NCBI GenBank assembly: GCA_016291495.1 | Contig: JAEEXI010000002.1 | Coordinates: 215,425-279,424 of the forward strand | DNA length: 64,000 bases | Direction: 5' to 3' | DNA from: Prevotella sp. | Lineage (GTDB): Bacteria > Bacteroidota > Bacteroidia > Bacteroidales > Bacteroidaceae | In this document: positions 43,931-51,756 of the stretch, in pieces | How positions within the stretch are numbered: the first letter of the stretch is position 1 | Layout of the letters: the number at the start of each line of letters is the position of its first letter | Position numbers and translations under genes: made by a program | The notes under the pieces: generated by a model | Databases searched by the model: none | What the model was told of the DNA's origin: nothing | Seen by the model: the letters and a program-made list of their open reading frames with translations, nothing else

Positions 43931-44672
43931 GACTTTTACGAGTTTTGGAGGAGGTTGGTTTTGCCTTTGGCTTTTGTTGTTGAGGAATATCCTTGGTGAC
44001 GGTGGCTTTAAGGATACGGACATCCTCTACAGGGCGAGAGAACTTGTCTGTTGGCATCTGTTGAATGCGATCAATGATATCCAACCCCTCTGTCACTTCT
44101 CCAAAAACGGTGTACTGACCGTCCAGATGGGGTGTGCCTCCAACGGTTTTGTAGGTGGCGATCATCTCTGGGGTCAGCTTGACACGTCCTTGGGTAGCAG
44201 AGTCAAGACGTTCCTGTATCTTATCCAATTTTTGGTCATCGAGAATTTTTCCCCAAACGATATAGAACTGGCATGCGGAGCTGCGCATTTCCGGGTTGAC
44301 GTTGTCGCCCTCACGCGCCATTGCTACTACGCCACGACGATGGTAGATGTTGGGAAGCCGAAACTCCGCCTCTTGGGTATAGTCATAGTCACCAGTGCCC
44401 AAACGTTGTCCTGGTTGGGCATGCTTGCTGTTGATATCGCCACTCTGAATCATGAAATCCTTGATGACGCGGTGGAAAAGCAGCGAGTCATAGACCTGCA
44501 TCTTGACGAGCTTGAGGAAATTGTCACGATGTTGTGGAGTCTCGTCGTAAAGGGCAATCCGTATATTTCCTTCAGTGGTCTCTAGTAAGACCTCTGTCGT
44601 TGTCGTCTGTGCCGTTGCGCTGCTGGAAAACAGGACCAGTGCAAGGAAAAGTTGGTATATTTTTTGTTTCAT
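43920..44672 (-). CDS. Cyclophilin-type peptidyl-prolyl isomerase, exported
   Basis: 250 aa from the ATG at 44672 (MKQKIYQLFLALVLFSSSATA signal peptide). Cyclophilin core: LLETTEGNIRIALYDETPQHRDNFLKLV, FHRVIKDFMIQSGD, ACQFYIVWGK and YTVFGEVTEGLDIIDRIQQMP. A C-terminal Lys/Arg/Ser tail (KPTSSKTRKSRKS) is basic. Catalyses cis-trans prolyl isomerisation, presumably in the periplasm. Confidence 0.92.
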   Translation of the reverse strand: MKQKIYQLFLALVLFSSSATAQTTTTEVLLETTEGNIRIALYDETPQHRDNFLKLVKMQVYDSLLFHRVIKDFMIQSGDINSKHAQPGQRLGTGDYDYTQEAEFRLPNIYHRRGVVAMAREGDNVNPEMRSSACQFYIVWGKILDDQKLDKIQERLDSATQGRVKLTPEMIATYKTVGGTPHLDGQYTVFGEVTEGLDIIDRIQQMPTDKFSRPVEDVRILKATVTKDIPQQQKPKAKPTSSKTRKSRKS

Positions 44673-44697
44673 AAGTGGGTTGTTGAAGTCTATGGCG

Positions 44698-44753
44698 CAA
44701 AGGTACTTATTTTTCTTTAAATTTGCAAGTTTCAGATTTATTTTGTAATTTCG
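44698..44753. promoter_or_regulatory. Overlapping divergent promoters (cyclophilin / hypothetical)
   Basis: Minus: -7 TACCTTTG (44698-44705) with -33 near 44726-44729. Plus: -33 TTTG (44722-44725), 20-bp spacer, -7 TAATTTCG (44746-44753). The two -33 elements touch, so polymerase binding should be mutually exclusive. Confidence 0.6.
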
Positions 44754-44769
44754 CCCCATAAACGATAAA

Positions 44770-45240
44770 ATGGAGCATTCTATGGCATGGGTTTTGATCA
44801 GTATGATGAGTGGTTTACTAGGAATACAATCTGTACTAGGGTTTTTCTCGAAAATGCCTGAAGGACAATTGGTTAGCGTTGAATATACGGAGCATGGAAT
44901 GATGGCCGGATATCAATGGTATGCATCAGCAGAACTGCAGCAAAATGGTACTGTTATCGTCAAGGCTCAGAAGGAAAGTTATGGTGAAATCATTGAAAAG
45001 AAAGTAAAGGCTGAGGTGCTTTCTGATTTACGAGACATTATCAAGACTCATAAGATGTACAAATACAAGGAAAGATATCTTCCTCATTTCCAAGTATATG
45101 ACGGTTATTCGTGGTCATTCTACGCTAAGTTCTCTGATGGAGAGTCTATCAGCTCTCACGGCTCCAATGCCCGTCCTGGTGGAGATGGCTTGAAAACATT
45201 ACATGAGTATATGATTCAATTGGTAACTGATAAAAAATAA
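44770..45240 (+). CDS. Hypothetical protein, membrane-anchored, 156 aa
   Basis: Not recognised. An N-terminal hydrophobic segment (AWVLISMMSGLLGIQSVLGFF, residues about 6-26) could be a signal anchor. The remainder is a mixed alpha/beta domain with ASAELQQNGTVIVKAQKES, a helix EVLSDLRDIIKTHKMYKYKE, and a Gly/Ser-rich SDGESISSHGSNARPGGDG. No catalytic motif. It is followed after 6 bp by a 27-aa single-helix membrane peptide, suggesting joint expression. Confidence 0.7.
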   Translation: MEHSMAWVLISMMSGLLGIQSVLGFFSKMPEGQLVSVEYTEHGMMAGYQWYASAELQQNGTVIVKAQKESYGEIIEKKVKAEVLSDLRDIIKTHKMYKYKERYLPHFQVYDGYSWSFYAKFSDGESISSHGSNARPGGDGLKTLHEYMIQLVTDKK

Positions 45241-45246
45241 TGAGAT

Positions 45247-45330
45247 ATGGAATGGCTTGAAATTATTGCAGTAGTGGTGCTTGTGATTCTGGGTGTGATT
45301 ATCTACAGGAACAAGACAAAAAATGGTTAA
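45247..45330 (+). CDS. 27-aa single-pass membrane peptide
   Basis: Reads MEWLEIIAVVVLVILGVIIY followed by RNKTKNG: one strongly hydrophobic helix with a basic tail. It has an ATG, lies 6 bp after the 156-aa gene and 9 bp before a terminator hairpin, so it fits as the last gene of a two-gene transcript. No homologue recognised. Confidence 0.55.
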   Translation: MEWLEIIAVVVLVILGVIIYRNKTKNG

Positions 45331-45339
45331 ACAACGAAA

Positions 45340-45372
45340 GCGGGAACCTCAGTCGTGAGATTCCCGCCTTCA
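45340..45372. terminator. Bidirectional terminator before maeB 3' end
   Basis: Stem GCGGGAA (45340-45346)/TTCCCGC (45361-45367) with inner CTCA/TGAG. T-rich on the plus strand, and A-rich upstream for the minus-strand maeB. Confidence 0.8.
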
Positions 45373-45374
45373 TT

Positions 45375-47675
45375 TTATTTGTTGGCTTTTATCCTATTTT
45401 TAATCTTGTCGACATAAGCGTCGATAGTGGCGACGGCAACGATGTTGACGACATCACGTACAGAGGCACCGAAGTCGACGAAGTGAATCGGCTTGTTCAA
45501 GCCCATTTGGATCGGACCGATAATTTCCACATCGGCATCCAGCATTTGTAGCATCCTATAAGAAGAACGTGCAGAAGTCAGGTTGGGGAATACCAACGTA
45601 TTCACATCCTTGCCAAAGACACGGGTGAACGGATACTGTTCGTCGCGTAACTCTCTATCGAGGGCAAAGCCTAACTGCATCTCACCATCAATGGCAAGGT
45701 CTGGATACTCTGCCTGCATGATCTCCGTAGCGCGGCGTACTTTCTTTGCTCCATCACTGGTGGAACTTCCGAAATTAGAGTGGGAGACCATAGAGATAAC
45801 AGGCTTCTCGTTGAAGAAGCGTACACTGGTGGCAGCAAGCTTGGCAATGTCTACCAGCGTTTCTGTATCAGGATTCTCGTTCACCAGCGTATCGGCAATA
45901 TAGAGCGTGCCCTTTTGTGAATTGATGATATGCATGGCACCGAAGTGGTTGTATTCCGGACGGATACCAATCACCTCATTGACCACCTTAATCGTATTGG
46001 AATACTTGGTGTAAAGACCTGTGATATAGGCATCTGCATCGCCCGTCTCTACCATCATCATACCAAAGTAGTTGCGCTCGAACATCTTGTCGTTGGCCTC
46101 TTGGAAAGTATAACCGTCACGCTTCCGTTTATTGGTGAGAATCATGGCATATTTCTCACGACGTTCCTGTTCGGATGGATGACGCAGGTTGACAATCTCA
46201 ATACCTTCCAGATTCAGGTCGAGTTTCTTGGCAAGCTTGGTGATGACTTCGTCATTTCCCAACAGGATAGGCTGACAGATTCCTTCCGCCTTAGCCTGTA
46301 CGGCAGCCTTCAACATGGTGGGGTGAACAGCCTCGGCAAAGACCACCCGTTGTGGATGAGCTGCTGCAGTGGCATAGAGATTCTGAGTGAGTTTGGTTTC
46401 CTGGCCCAGCAGTACGCTGAGTGAATTCTTGTACTCATCCCAGTCTTCTATATTCTTACGAGCCACACCACTGTCAATAGCAGCCTTTGCTACAGCGGAA
46501 CTGACCTCCGTAATCAGACGTGGATCAACGGGTTTGGGGATGAAATAATCACGTCCGAAACTAAGGTTATTGACTTTATAGACATCGTTCACGACGTCAG
46601 GAACAGGCTGCTTGGCAAGGTCGGCAATAGCATAGACGGCAGCCAGTTTCATTTCCTCATTGATAGCGGTGGCGTGAACATCCAGTGCACCACGGAAAAT
46701 GTAGGGGAAGCCAATGACGTTGTTAATCTGGTTGGGATAGTCTGTTCGTCCTGTTGACATAAGGGTGTCTGGGCGTGCCTCCATAGCATCCTCATAGGAA
46801 ATCTCTGGGACAGGGTTTGCCAGCGCAAAGATAATCGGGTCTTTGGCCATCGTCTTCACCATCTCCTTGGAGAGCACGTTGCCTTTGGAAAGGCCTACGA
46901 AGACATCAGCACCGTTGACAGCTTCCTCTAAGGTGTGAATCTCCGTACGTTGGGTGGCAAAGAATTTCTTTTGTTCATTCAGGTCTTGACGAGCCACGCT
47001 GATCACTCCCTTGGAGTCCAGCATGACGATATTCTCTTTCTGTGCGCCAATGGCCATATAGAGCTTGGTGCATGAAATAGCAGCTGCACCCGCACCGTTG
47101 ACAACGATTTTGACTTTTTTGATATCCTTGCCGACGACCTCCAAAGCGTTCTTCAGACCTGCTGCAGAGATGATGGCCGTACCATGTTGGTCGTCGTGCA
47201 TCACAGGAATGTCGAGAGTCTTCTTCAAGCGGTCCTCAATATAGAAACATTCCGGAGCTTTGATGTCCTCCAGGTTAATACCTCCGAAAGTGGGGGCAAT
47301 TCTTTCTACTGCCTCACAGAATTTCTCAGGGTCTTTCTCGTTCACCTCGATGTCGAACACGTCAATACCTCCGTAGATCTTAAACAGCAGTCCCTTACCT
47401 TCCATAACGGGTTTGCCGCTCATCGCGCCAATGTCACCTAAGCCAAGGACGGCTGTACCATTGGAAATCACAGCGACAAGGTTTCCTTTGTCGGTGTACT
47501 TATAGGCATCATCGGGATTCTGCTGAATCTCAAGGCAAGGGTAGGCCACACCAGGAGAGTAGGCGAGTGACAGGTCTGTTTGTGTTCGATAAGCCTTGGT
47601 CGGTTTTACTTCGATTTTACCAGGGCGGCCAGCCTCATGATACTCAAGGGCAGCCTCTTTAGAGATCTTAACCAT
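45375..47675 (-). CDS. maeB: NADP-dependent malic enzyme fused to phosphotransacetylase-like domain
   Basis: 766 aa. Malic enzyme part (about 1-420): [63 protein letters not shown]. The C-terminal PTA-like domain (about 430-766) contains [20 protein letters not shown] and FLNFG-type sites (here [13 protein letters not shown]). Decarboxylates malate to pyruvate for NADPH. The PTA half usually serves acetyl-CoA regulation rather than catalysis. Promoter -7 TAATTTTG at 47719-47726 (minus). Confidence 0.95.
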   Translation of the reverse strand: MVKISKEAALEYHEAGRPGKIEVKPTKAYRTQTDLSLAYSPGVAYPCLEIQQNPDDAYKYTDKGNLVAVISNGTAVLGLGDIGAMSGKPVMEGKGLLFKIYGGIDVFDIEVNEKDPEKFCEAVERIAPTFGGINLEDIKAPECFYIEDRLKKTLDIPVMHDDQHGTAIISAAGLKNALEVVGKDIKKVKIVVNGAGAAAISCTKLYMAIGAQKENIVMLDSKGVISVARQDLNEQKKFFATQRTEIHTLEEAVNGADVFVGLSKGNVLSKEMVKTMAKDPIIFALANPVPEISYEDAMEARPDTLMSTGRTDYPNQINNVIGFPYIFRGALDVHATAINEEMKLAAVYAIADLAKQPVPDVVNDVYKVNNLSFGRDYFIPKPVDPRLITEVSSAVAKAAIDSGVARKNIEDWDEYKNSLSVLLGQETKLTQNLYATAAAHPQRVVFAEAVHPTMLKAAVQAKAEGICQPILLGNDEVITKLAKKLDLNLEGIEIVNLRHPSEQERREKYAMILTNKRKRDGYTFQEANDKMFERNYFGMMMVETGDADAYITGLYTKYSNTIKVVNEVIGIRPEYNHFGAMHIINSQKGTLYIADTLVNENPDTETLVDIAKLAATSVRFFNEKPVISMVSHSNFGSSTSDGAKKVRRATEIMQAEYPDLAIDGEMQLGFALDRELRDEQYPFTRVFGKDVNTLVFPNLTSARSSYRMLQMLDADVEIIGPIQMGLNKPIHFVDFGASVRDVVNIVAVATIDAYVDKIKNRIKANK

Positions 47676-47888
47676 ACGAGAAATTTTGTGTTATCAATTA
47701 CGTTTTTGAATTTCCTCGCAAAATTACAAAAATCTCTTATAAATAAAGTAATTTTTTAGTCTTTTTAGTAACTTTGCTCACAAATTGGTTACTTATGCAA
47801 GAAATAAAAGATTTGAATAAGATGTTGGTAATCACTTGATATAAAAGAAATTGGAAGGCTTCATAAACAAACCTTCCAATTCTGACAG
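47676..47888. other. Intergenic segment maeB to tRNA-Cys
   Basis: Holds the maeB promoter, then a plus-strand -7-like TAACTTTG near 47768, a 14-codon ORF at about 47795 (MQEIKDLNKMLVIT) and the tRNA-Cys terminator hairpin. The short ORF may be a gene remnant; no full gene is seen. Confidence 0.4.
47845..47881 (-). terminator. Terminator after tRNA-Cys
   Basis: Perfect 10-bp stem AATTGGAAGG/CCTTCCAATT (47849-47881), then TTTCTTTT on the minus strand. Confidence 0.8.
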
Positions 47889-47961
47889 AGGTGCCTGGCG
47901 GATTCGAACCGCCGTGGACGGTTTTGCAGACCGTAGACTAAGCCACTCATCCAAGGCACCT
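47889..47961 (-). tRNA. tRNA-Cys (GCA anticodon)
   Basis: 73-nt cloverleaf on the minus strand: acceptor AGGTGCC/GGCACCT, anticodon stem ACGGT/ACCGT with loop CTGCAAA (anticodon GCA), T arm GGCGG TTCGAAT CCGCC. Promoter TACCTTTG at 47979-47986. CCA is not encoded. Confidence 0.93.
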
Positions 47962-47978
47962 TTTTGTCTTAGCGGATG

Positions 47979-47986
47979 CAAAGGTA
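47979..47986 (-). promoter_or_regulatory. tRNA-Cys -7 box
   Basis: TACCTTTG on the minus strand, 18 bp upstream of the mature tRNA 5' end. The following upstream sequence is the AT-rich 3' end of the cysteine-rich peptide gene. Confidence 0.6.
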
Positions 47987-48010
47987 CGAATAAGTGAGCA
48001 AATCTCCAAA

Positions 48011-48160
48011 TTATTTCTGGATTATTTTACAATTTTTCTTGAGAGCGCATCCTTCACATCCCGTACAGGGGGCGGAAGGAGTTGACAGCGCACGGTAAAT
48101 CCGCCATGCTGCATAGCCTATGGCAATGGCAAGGATGATGATGACAATCAAGATTTGCAT
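48011..48160 (-). CDS. FeoB-associated-type Cys-rich membrane peptide
   Basis: 49 aa: an N-terminal membrane helix (MQILIVIIILAIAIGYAAW) then a basic stretch and a four-Cys tail (CTGCEGCALKKNC). This matches the small Cys-rich proteins normally encoded beside feoB and involved in ferrous iron uptake. No feoB is present here; the upstream gene is a lipid kinase 5 bp away and tRNA-Cys follows. The cysteine-rich product beside tRNA-Cys is probably a coincidence. Too short for ordinary gene finders. Confidence 0.75.
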   Translation of the reverse strand: MQILIVIIILAIAIGYAAWRIYRALSTPSAPCTGCEGCALKKNCKIIQK

Positions 48161-48165
48161 TCGGG

Positions 48166-49203
48166 CTATAGTTTGGAGAGTTTACGAAGCATGAGCTTGT
48201 TGATAGCCTGAATCTTACGTCCGCTTTTTTCTATGTCTTCGCGAACATTATTAATATTATTGAAAAGGTCGCTGAAGGCATTCAACAGCGGATTCGGTTG
48301 GCTGTCGTCTTCAATGGCTTCTGGGTTTGTCACAATACGGATACCCAAAGGCTCGATATGCACATCCACATCAGGGTCTGTCATCAAGGGGTCGCCGTCA
48401 TAATGGATGGCTCCAGGATTGCCACGATGGATATGGATGCTACGTGCCTGAAATGTCTTGATTTTTGAGTTGCTCGTTAAGGTCTTGTTGAACAAATCTA
48501 TACTGATTTGTGGGGCCTCCAGAGCGGTAAACGGTTCCATGATGATGACGTCCATCACACCGTCTTTCATGGAAGCATGAGGGGCTATATAGGCATTATT
48601 GCCATATTGGGAAGCATTGGCACAGGCAATGAGGAAAGCCTTATAGCGCTTGGCGCCTGTCTCGTCTTCCACTTCATAGGTTTCAGGCTTATATTTAAGT
48701 CCTTCTTTGAGCACATTCTCTACGTAGGTGATGGGACCTCGCTTGCCTGCTTCGGCAAATTTCAGGGAGATGAATGCATCGAAGCCCATACCACAGGTAC
48801 AAAAGAACGGAATATCGTTGATGACGCCATAGTCAAACGACTCTATCTGACATTGGTTGATGATGTTGATGGCCTTGCGGGGATTCATCGGAATACAAAG
48901 ATGGCGAGCCAGTCCGTTTCCAGAACCACAAGGGATGATGCCTAACGCCGTATTCGAATGAGTGAGTGAACGTGCTACTTCATTGACTGTTCCGTCGCCA
49001 CCGACTGCCACAACGACATCACATCCTTTTTCTACGCATTGACGGGTTATCTCGACAGCGTGACCCGCATGTTCCGTCATACGGATATCGACGTCGAAGC
49101 GTTCGCTGTCTATCCCGTCGGCTATCATTTTAGGAATGTCGCCTTTGTTGTGATTTCCTGAAATCGGGTTAACGATAAATGTTATGTTCTTCTTGCCACT
49201 CAT
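48166..49203 (-). CDS. DAGK-catalytic-domain lipid kinase
   Basis: 345 aa from the ATG at 49203 (MSGKKNITFIVNPISGNHNKG). DAGK_cat fold: VVVAVGGDGTVNEVARSL and IIPCGSGNGLARHL. The family covers diacylglycerol, sphingosine and ceramide kinases. Because it is divergent from the serine palmitoyltransferase gene 150 bp away, phosphorylation of a sphingoid lipid is an attractive alternative to diacylglycerol (inference). A -7 box TACTTTTG (49213-49220) leaves a leader of only a few nucleotides. Confidence 0.85.
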   Translation of the reverse strand: MSGKKNITFIVNPISGNHNKGDIPKMIADGIDSERFDVDIRMTEHAGHAVEITRQCVEKGCDVVVAVGGDGTVNEVARSLTHSNTALGIIPCGSGNGLARHLCIPMNPRKAINIINQCQIESFDYGVINDIPFFCTCGMGFDAFISLKFAEAGKRGPITYVENVLKEGLKYKPETYEVEDETGAKRYKAFLIACANASQYGNNAYIAPHASMKDGVMDVIIMEPFTALEAPQISIDLFNKTLTSNSKIKTFQARSIHIHRGNPGAIHYDGDPLMTDPDVDVHIEPLGIRIVTNPEAIEDDSQPNPLLNAFSDLFNNINNVREDIEKSGRKIQAINKLMLRKLSKL

Positions 49204-49304
49204 AATTGAATGCAAAAGTACAAAATTCAGAATAATTTCTGAGTTGGAAAAAGAATATTTTTTAAAAAATTACGAATTATATGCACGAATTGACAAAAAA
49301 TGTG

Positions 49305-49312
49305 TACCTTTG
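49305..49312 (+). promoter_or_regulatory. spt -7 box
   Basis: TACCTTTG 41 bp upstream of the ATG. The surrounding AAATGTGTACCTTTGCA is shared with the tRNA-Pro promoter. Confidence 0.6.
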
Positions 49313-49353
49313 CAGTCTGAAAAGAAAGTAAATCGAAACTATACCTTATCATA

Positions 49354-50541
49354 ATGGGACAGTTACAAGAAAGATACAAGCATTATCGTGAGCCGCAGAA
49401 ATATATGGAGGCTGATGTTTACCCCTATTTCCGTGCTATCGAAGGAAAGCAGGGTACGGAAGTGGAAATGGGCGGCCATAAAGTGCTCATGTTTGGTTCT
49501 AATGCCTATACCGGACTGACAGGTGATCAGCGCATCATCGATGCAGCAAAAGCTGCCTTGGACAAATACGGTTCCGGTTGTGCAGGAAGTCGTTTCCTCA
49601 ATGGTACACTCGATCTTCATGTACAGTTAGAAAAAGAAATCGCTGAGTTTATCGGCAAGGATGATTGCCTTTGTTTCTCCACAGGTTTCTCTGTCAATCA
49701 GGGTGTCCTGGCTATGGTAGTCGGCAAAGACGACTATATCATCTGTGATGATCGTGACCACGCCAGTATTGTGGATGGTCGTCGTCTTTCGTTTGCCAAG
49801 CAGTTGCATTATAAGCACAACGACATGGAGGATTTGGAGCGTGTGCTCCAGAAATTGCCTCAAGAGGCCATCAAACTGATCGTCGTCGATGGTGTGTTCT
49901 CGATGGAGGGCGACCTTGCAAAACTGCCTGAGATTGTAGAGCTGAAGCATAAGTACAATTGTTCCATTATGGTGGATGAGGCTCATGGCCTTGGTGTTTT
50001 CGGAAAACAGGGACGTGGTGTCTGTGACCATTTTGGTCTGACAAATGAGGTCGATCTGATTATGGGAACCTTCTCGAAGTCATTGGCTTCAATTGGTGGT
50101 TTCATTGCTTCAGACTGGGATACCATCAACTTCCTGCGTCATACCTGTCGTACCTACATTTTCTCTGCATCGAATACTCCTGCAGCTACAGCTGCTGCTA
50201 TGGAGGCCCTGCATATTATCCAGAAGGAACCAGAGCGTATTGAGGCTTTGTGGAAGGTTACCAACTATGCCTTGAAGCGTTTCCGTGAGGAAGGTTTTGA
50301 GATTGGTGAGACAGAGAGTCCTATCATTCCTCTTTATGTGCGTGATGTCGAGAAGACTTTCTTGGTAACAGCACTTGCCTTCAAAGCTGGCGTGTTTATC
50401 AATCCTGTTATTCCTCCTGCCTGTGCTCCCCAAGACACCTTGGTTCGCTATGCACTGATGGCCACCCATACGGAAGAGCAGGTTGACCGTTCTGTGAAGG
50501 CATTGAAGAAGATCTTTGTAGAACAAGGAATTATCAAGTAA
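49354..50541 (+). CDS. spt: Serine palmitoyltransferase-type alpha-oxoamine synthase
   Basis: 395 aa PLP enzyme: MFGSNAYTGLTGDQRIIDAA, GSGCAGSRFLNGTLDLH, DDRDHASIVDG, VDEAHGLGVFG and the PLP Lys in GTFSKSLASIGG. The family includes KBL, BioF and Spt. The length, N terminus and Bacteroidales context point to Spt, which condenses serine with palmitoyl-CoA to start sphingolipid synthesis. BioF is the main alternative, but no biotin genes adjoin. Confidence 0.85.
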   Translation: MGQLQERYKHYREPQKYMEADVYPYFRAIEGKQGTEVEMGGHKVLMFGSNAYTGLTGDQRIIDAAKAALDKYGSGCAGSRFLNGTLDLHVQLEKEIAEFIGKDDCLCFSTGFSVNQGVLAMVVGKDDYIICDDRDHASIVDGRRLSFAKQLHYKHNDMEDLERVLQKLPQEAIKLIVVDGVFSMEGDLAKLPEIVELKHKYNCSIMVDEAHGLGVFGKQGRGVCDHFGLTNEVDLIMGTFSKSLASIGGFIASDWDTINFLRHTCRTYIFSASNTPAATAAAMEALHIIQKEPERIEALWKVTNYALKRFREEGFEIGETESPIIPLYVRDVEKTFLVTALAFKAGVFINPVIPPACAPQDTLVRYALMATHTEEQVDRSVKALKKIFVEQGIIK

Positions 50542-50583
50542 TAAAAAAATGCTGGAAAATTTGCAGGGGTCGTAGAAAATGTG

Positions 50584-50591
50584 TACCTTTG
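50584..50591 (+). promoter_or_regulatory. tRNA-Pro -7 box
   Basis: TACCTTTG 19 bp upstream of the mature tRNA. Very similar in context to the spt promoter. Confidence 0.6.
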
Positions 50592-50609
50592 CAACCGCTT
50601 TTCGGCAAA

Positions 50610-50682
50610 CGAGGTGTAGCGCAGTTGGTAGCGTTCCTGGTTTGGGACCAGGCTGTCGCAGGTTCGAGTCCTGTCACCTCGA
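50610..50682 (+). tRNA. tRNA-Pro (UGG anticodon)
   Basis: 73-nt cloverleaf: acceptor CGAGGTG/CACCTCG, anticodon stem CCTGG/CCAGG with loop TTTGGGA (anticodon TGG), T arm GCAGG TTCGAGT CCTGT. It marks the boundary between housekeeping genes and the accessory stretch to the right. CCA not encoded. Confidence 0.95.
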
Positions 50683-50707
50683 CTTACAGGATGAAAATCC
50701 CAAAAGA

Positions 50708-50749
50708 ATAACCTGACAGGTTGATTGCCAGTCAGGTTATTTCTTTTTT
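50708..50749 (+). terminator. Terminator after tRNA-Pro
   Basis: Perfect 10-bp stem ATAACCTGAC/GTCAGGTTAT (50708-50740), then TTTCTTTTTT. Confidence 0.88.
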
Positions 50750-50775
50750 ACTTTCCACTGGCGAAGCCAGATTCT

Positions 50776-50889
50776 CTATAATGTAGGGTTATAGCCCATA
50801 CAAGATACTGTACCCAGCGCTGTCAAAATTGCACTTGCAATAGCAGCAATCAATTGTATCACGAATTTGATAGTTTCTTTCTTTTTCAT
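50776..50889 (-). CDS. 'Smalltalk'-type small peptide
   Basis: 37 aa: MKKKETIKFVIQLIAAIASA then ILTALGTVSCMGYNPTL. A Lys-rich start and one hydrophobic helix ending in a Cys. It matches the short Bacteroidales 'smalltalk' proteins that, as I recall, sit downstream of HU-like DNA-binding genes, exactly the order here. Function unknown; SVSC-like lipidation (TVSC) is conceivable. Below normal ORF length cut-offs. Confidence 0.7.
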   Translation of the reverse strand: MKKKETIKFVIQLIAAIASAILTALGTVSCMGYNPTL

Positions 50890-50920
50890 ACCTCTTTACT
50901 TTACAATTTTTCTTTTTTCA

Positions 50921-51161
50921 ACACAGAGACACAGAGCTTAAAAGCTTAAAACCTCTGTCCCTCCGTTATTCTAGAGGTGAGAGGTGAGTGGCGAGAGGTG
51001 AGAGATTACTTCAGACACTCCCTTATACCTCTATTTTCTAAGTTTATCCAGCTATTCTCTCACCTCTTACCTCTTACCACTTACCTCTTACTTAATTCTT
51101 AATGCTTAATGCTTAATGCTTAATGCATAATTTTTCACTATTCACTATTCACTTTTCCCTT
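50921..51161. repeat. Intergenic mosaic of 7/8-bp tandem arrays
   Basis: From left: two ACACAGAG octads (50921-50936); AGAGGTG-type heptads (50974-51005); their inverted counterpart CTCTTAC/CACTTAC heptads (51058-51089); CTTAATG heptads (51092-51125); TTCACTA heptads (51134-51161). The two purine/pyrimidine arms can pair over 32 bp (26 matches plus 3 G-T) as a large hairpin. Fills nearly all of the space between the smalltalk and HU-like genes. Confidence 0.8.
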
Positions 51162-51750
51162 AATTAGGATCGCTTCCTCCTCCGGTGTTACCACCACCGT
51201 TGTCACCACCTTGGTTCGTGCCACCGTTGTTGTCACCACCAGTGTTGGTGTTAGTACCCTCCCCATTGGGGGAGTTAGGAGAGGGGTTACTGGTCTCGTT
51301 GTCCTCGACGGTACCGTCGTCTGCGCTGGTCACGCGGCGCACCTCTTCGCCGTTGCGGTCGTAGCAGGTGATGACGATGCTGGTGTTCTTCAGCTCGTCC
51401 TTCAGGTCCACGTCGGGAGTGAAGATGATGCGACGGCTGGTAATCAGCGAGGTCTTCACCTTGTTCACGTCCTCCACCGACTTCGAGCGCAGTCCGAATC
51501 GCATGGTACCCAGTCCGGGCAGTGCCACGCTGTGGCCTTCCGTAGCCCATGCCTTGATTACCTCACCGGCTGCATCCCAGCAGGCCTGCATCACACCCTG
51601 GCTCACGCCCGAGCGGAGGGCAGCCTCCTTGATCACCTTCTTCTGGCTCAGGCTCGAATACTGTTCGGGCGACATCACGTAGCGATAAACGCCAGGGTCA
51701 TTCTCATCCTTCGTGAACTTCAGCTTCTTCTCAATTGCTTTAACTTTCAT
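51160..51750 (-). CDS. HU-like (HU-HIG type) DNA-binding protein with Gly-rich tail
   Basis: 196 aa from the ATG at 51750 (a second ATG lies at 51756). An HU/IHF-like domain (about 1-125): MKVKAIEKKLKF, YSSLSQKKVIKEAALRSGVS, ALPGLGTMRFGLRSKSVEDV, then RRIIFTPDVDLKDELKNTSI. The tail (about 140-196) is disordered, Asn/Gly/Thr-rich and ends GGGSDPN, the same end as the lipoprotein at 20.5 kb. The NPSPNSPNGEG portion is read from a palindromic repeat element (51257-51288). Nucleoid or regulatory role inferred from the fold. Promoter -7 TACCTTTG at 51949-51956, giving a leader of about 190 nt. Confidence 0.85.
   Translation of the reverse strand: MKVKAIEKKLKFTKDENDPGVYRYVMSPEQYSSLSQKKVIKEAALRSGVSQGVMQACWDAAGEVIKAWATEGHSVALPGLGTMRFGLRSKSVEDVNKVKTSLITSRRIIFTPDVDLKDELKNTSIVITCYDRNGEEVRRVTSADDGTVEDNETSNPSPNSPNGEGTNTNTGGDNNGGTNQGGDNGGGNTGGGSDPN
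51257..51288. repeat. CCCTCCCC...GGGGGAG palindromic element inside HU-like gene
   Basis: CCCTCCCC-ATT-GGGGGAG followed by TTAGGAGAGGGGTT. The same layout occurs at 51821-51849. It forms part of the coding sequence for the disordered tail. Confidence 0.65.
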
Positions 51751-51756
51751 TGTCAT

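Noticed and set aside
47795..47839. 14-codon ORF MQEIKDLNKMLVIT as a gene
   Set aside because: Too short to support, with no RBS or conservation evidence; kept only as a note.
50610..50682. tRNA-Pro as integration site of a mobile island ending near 63.6 kb
   Set aside because: I found no repeat of the tRNA 3' end in the right part of the window, and no integrase or transposase. The right border may lie outside.
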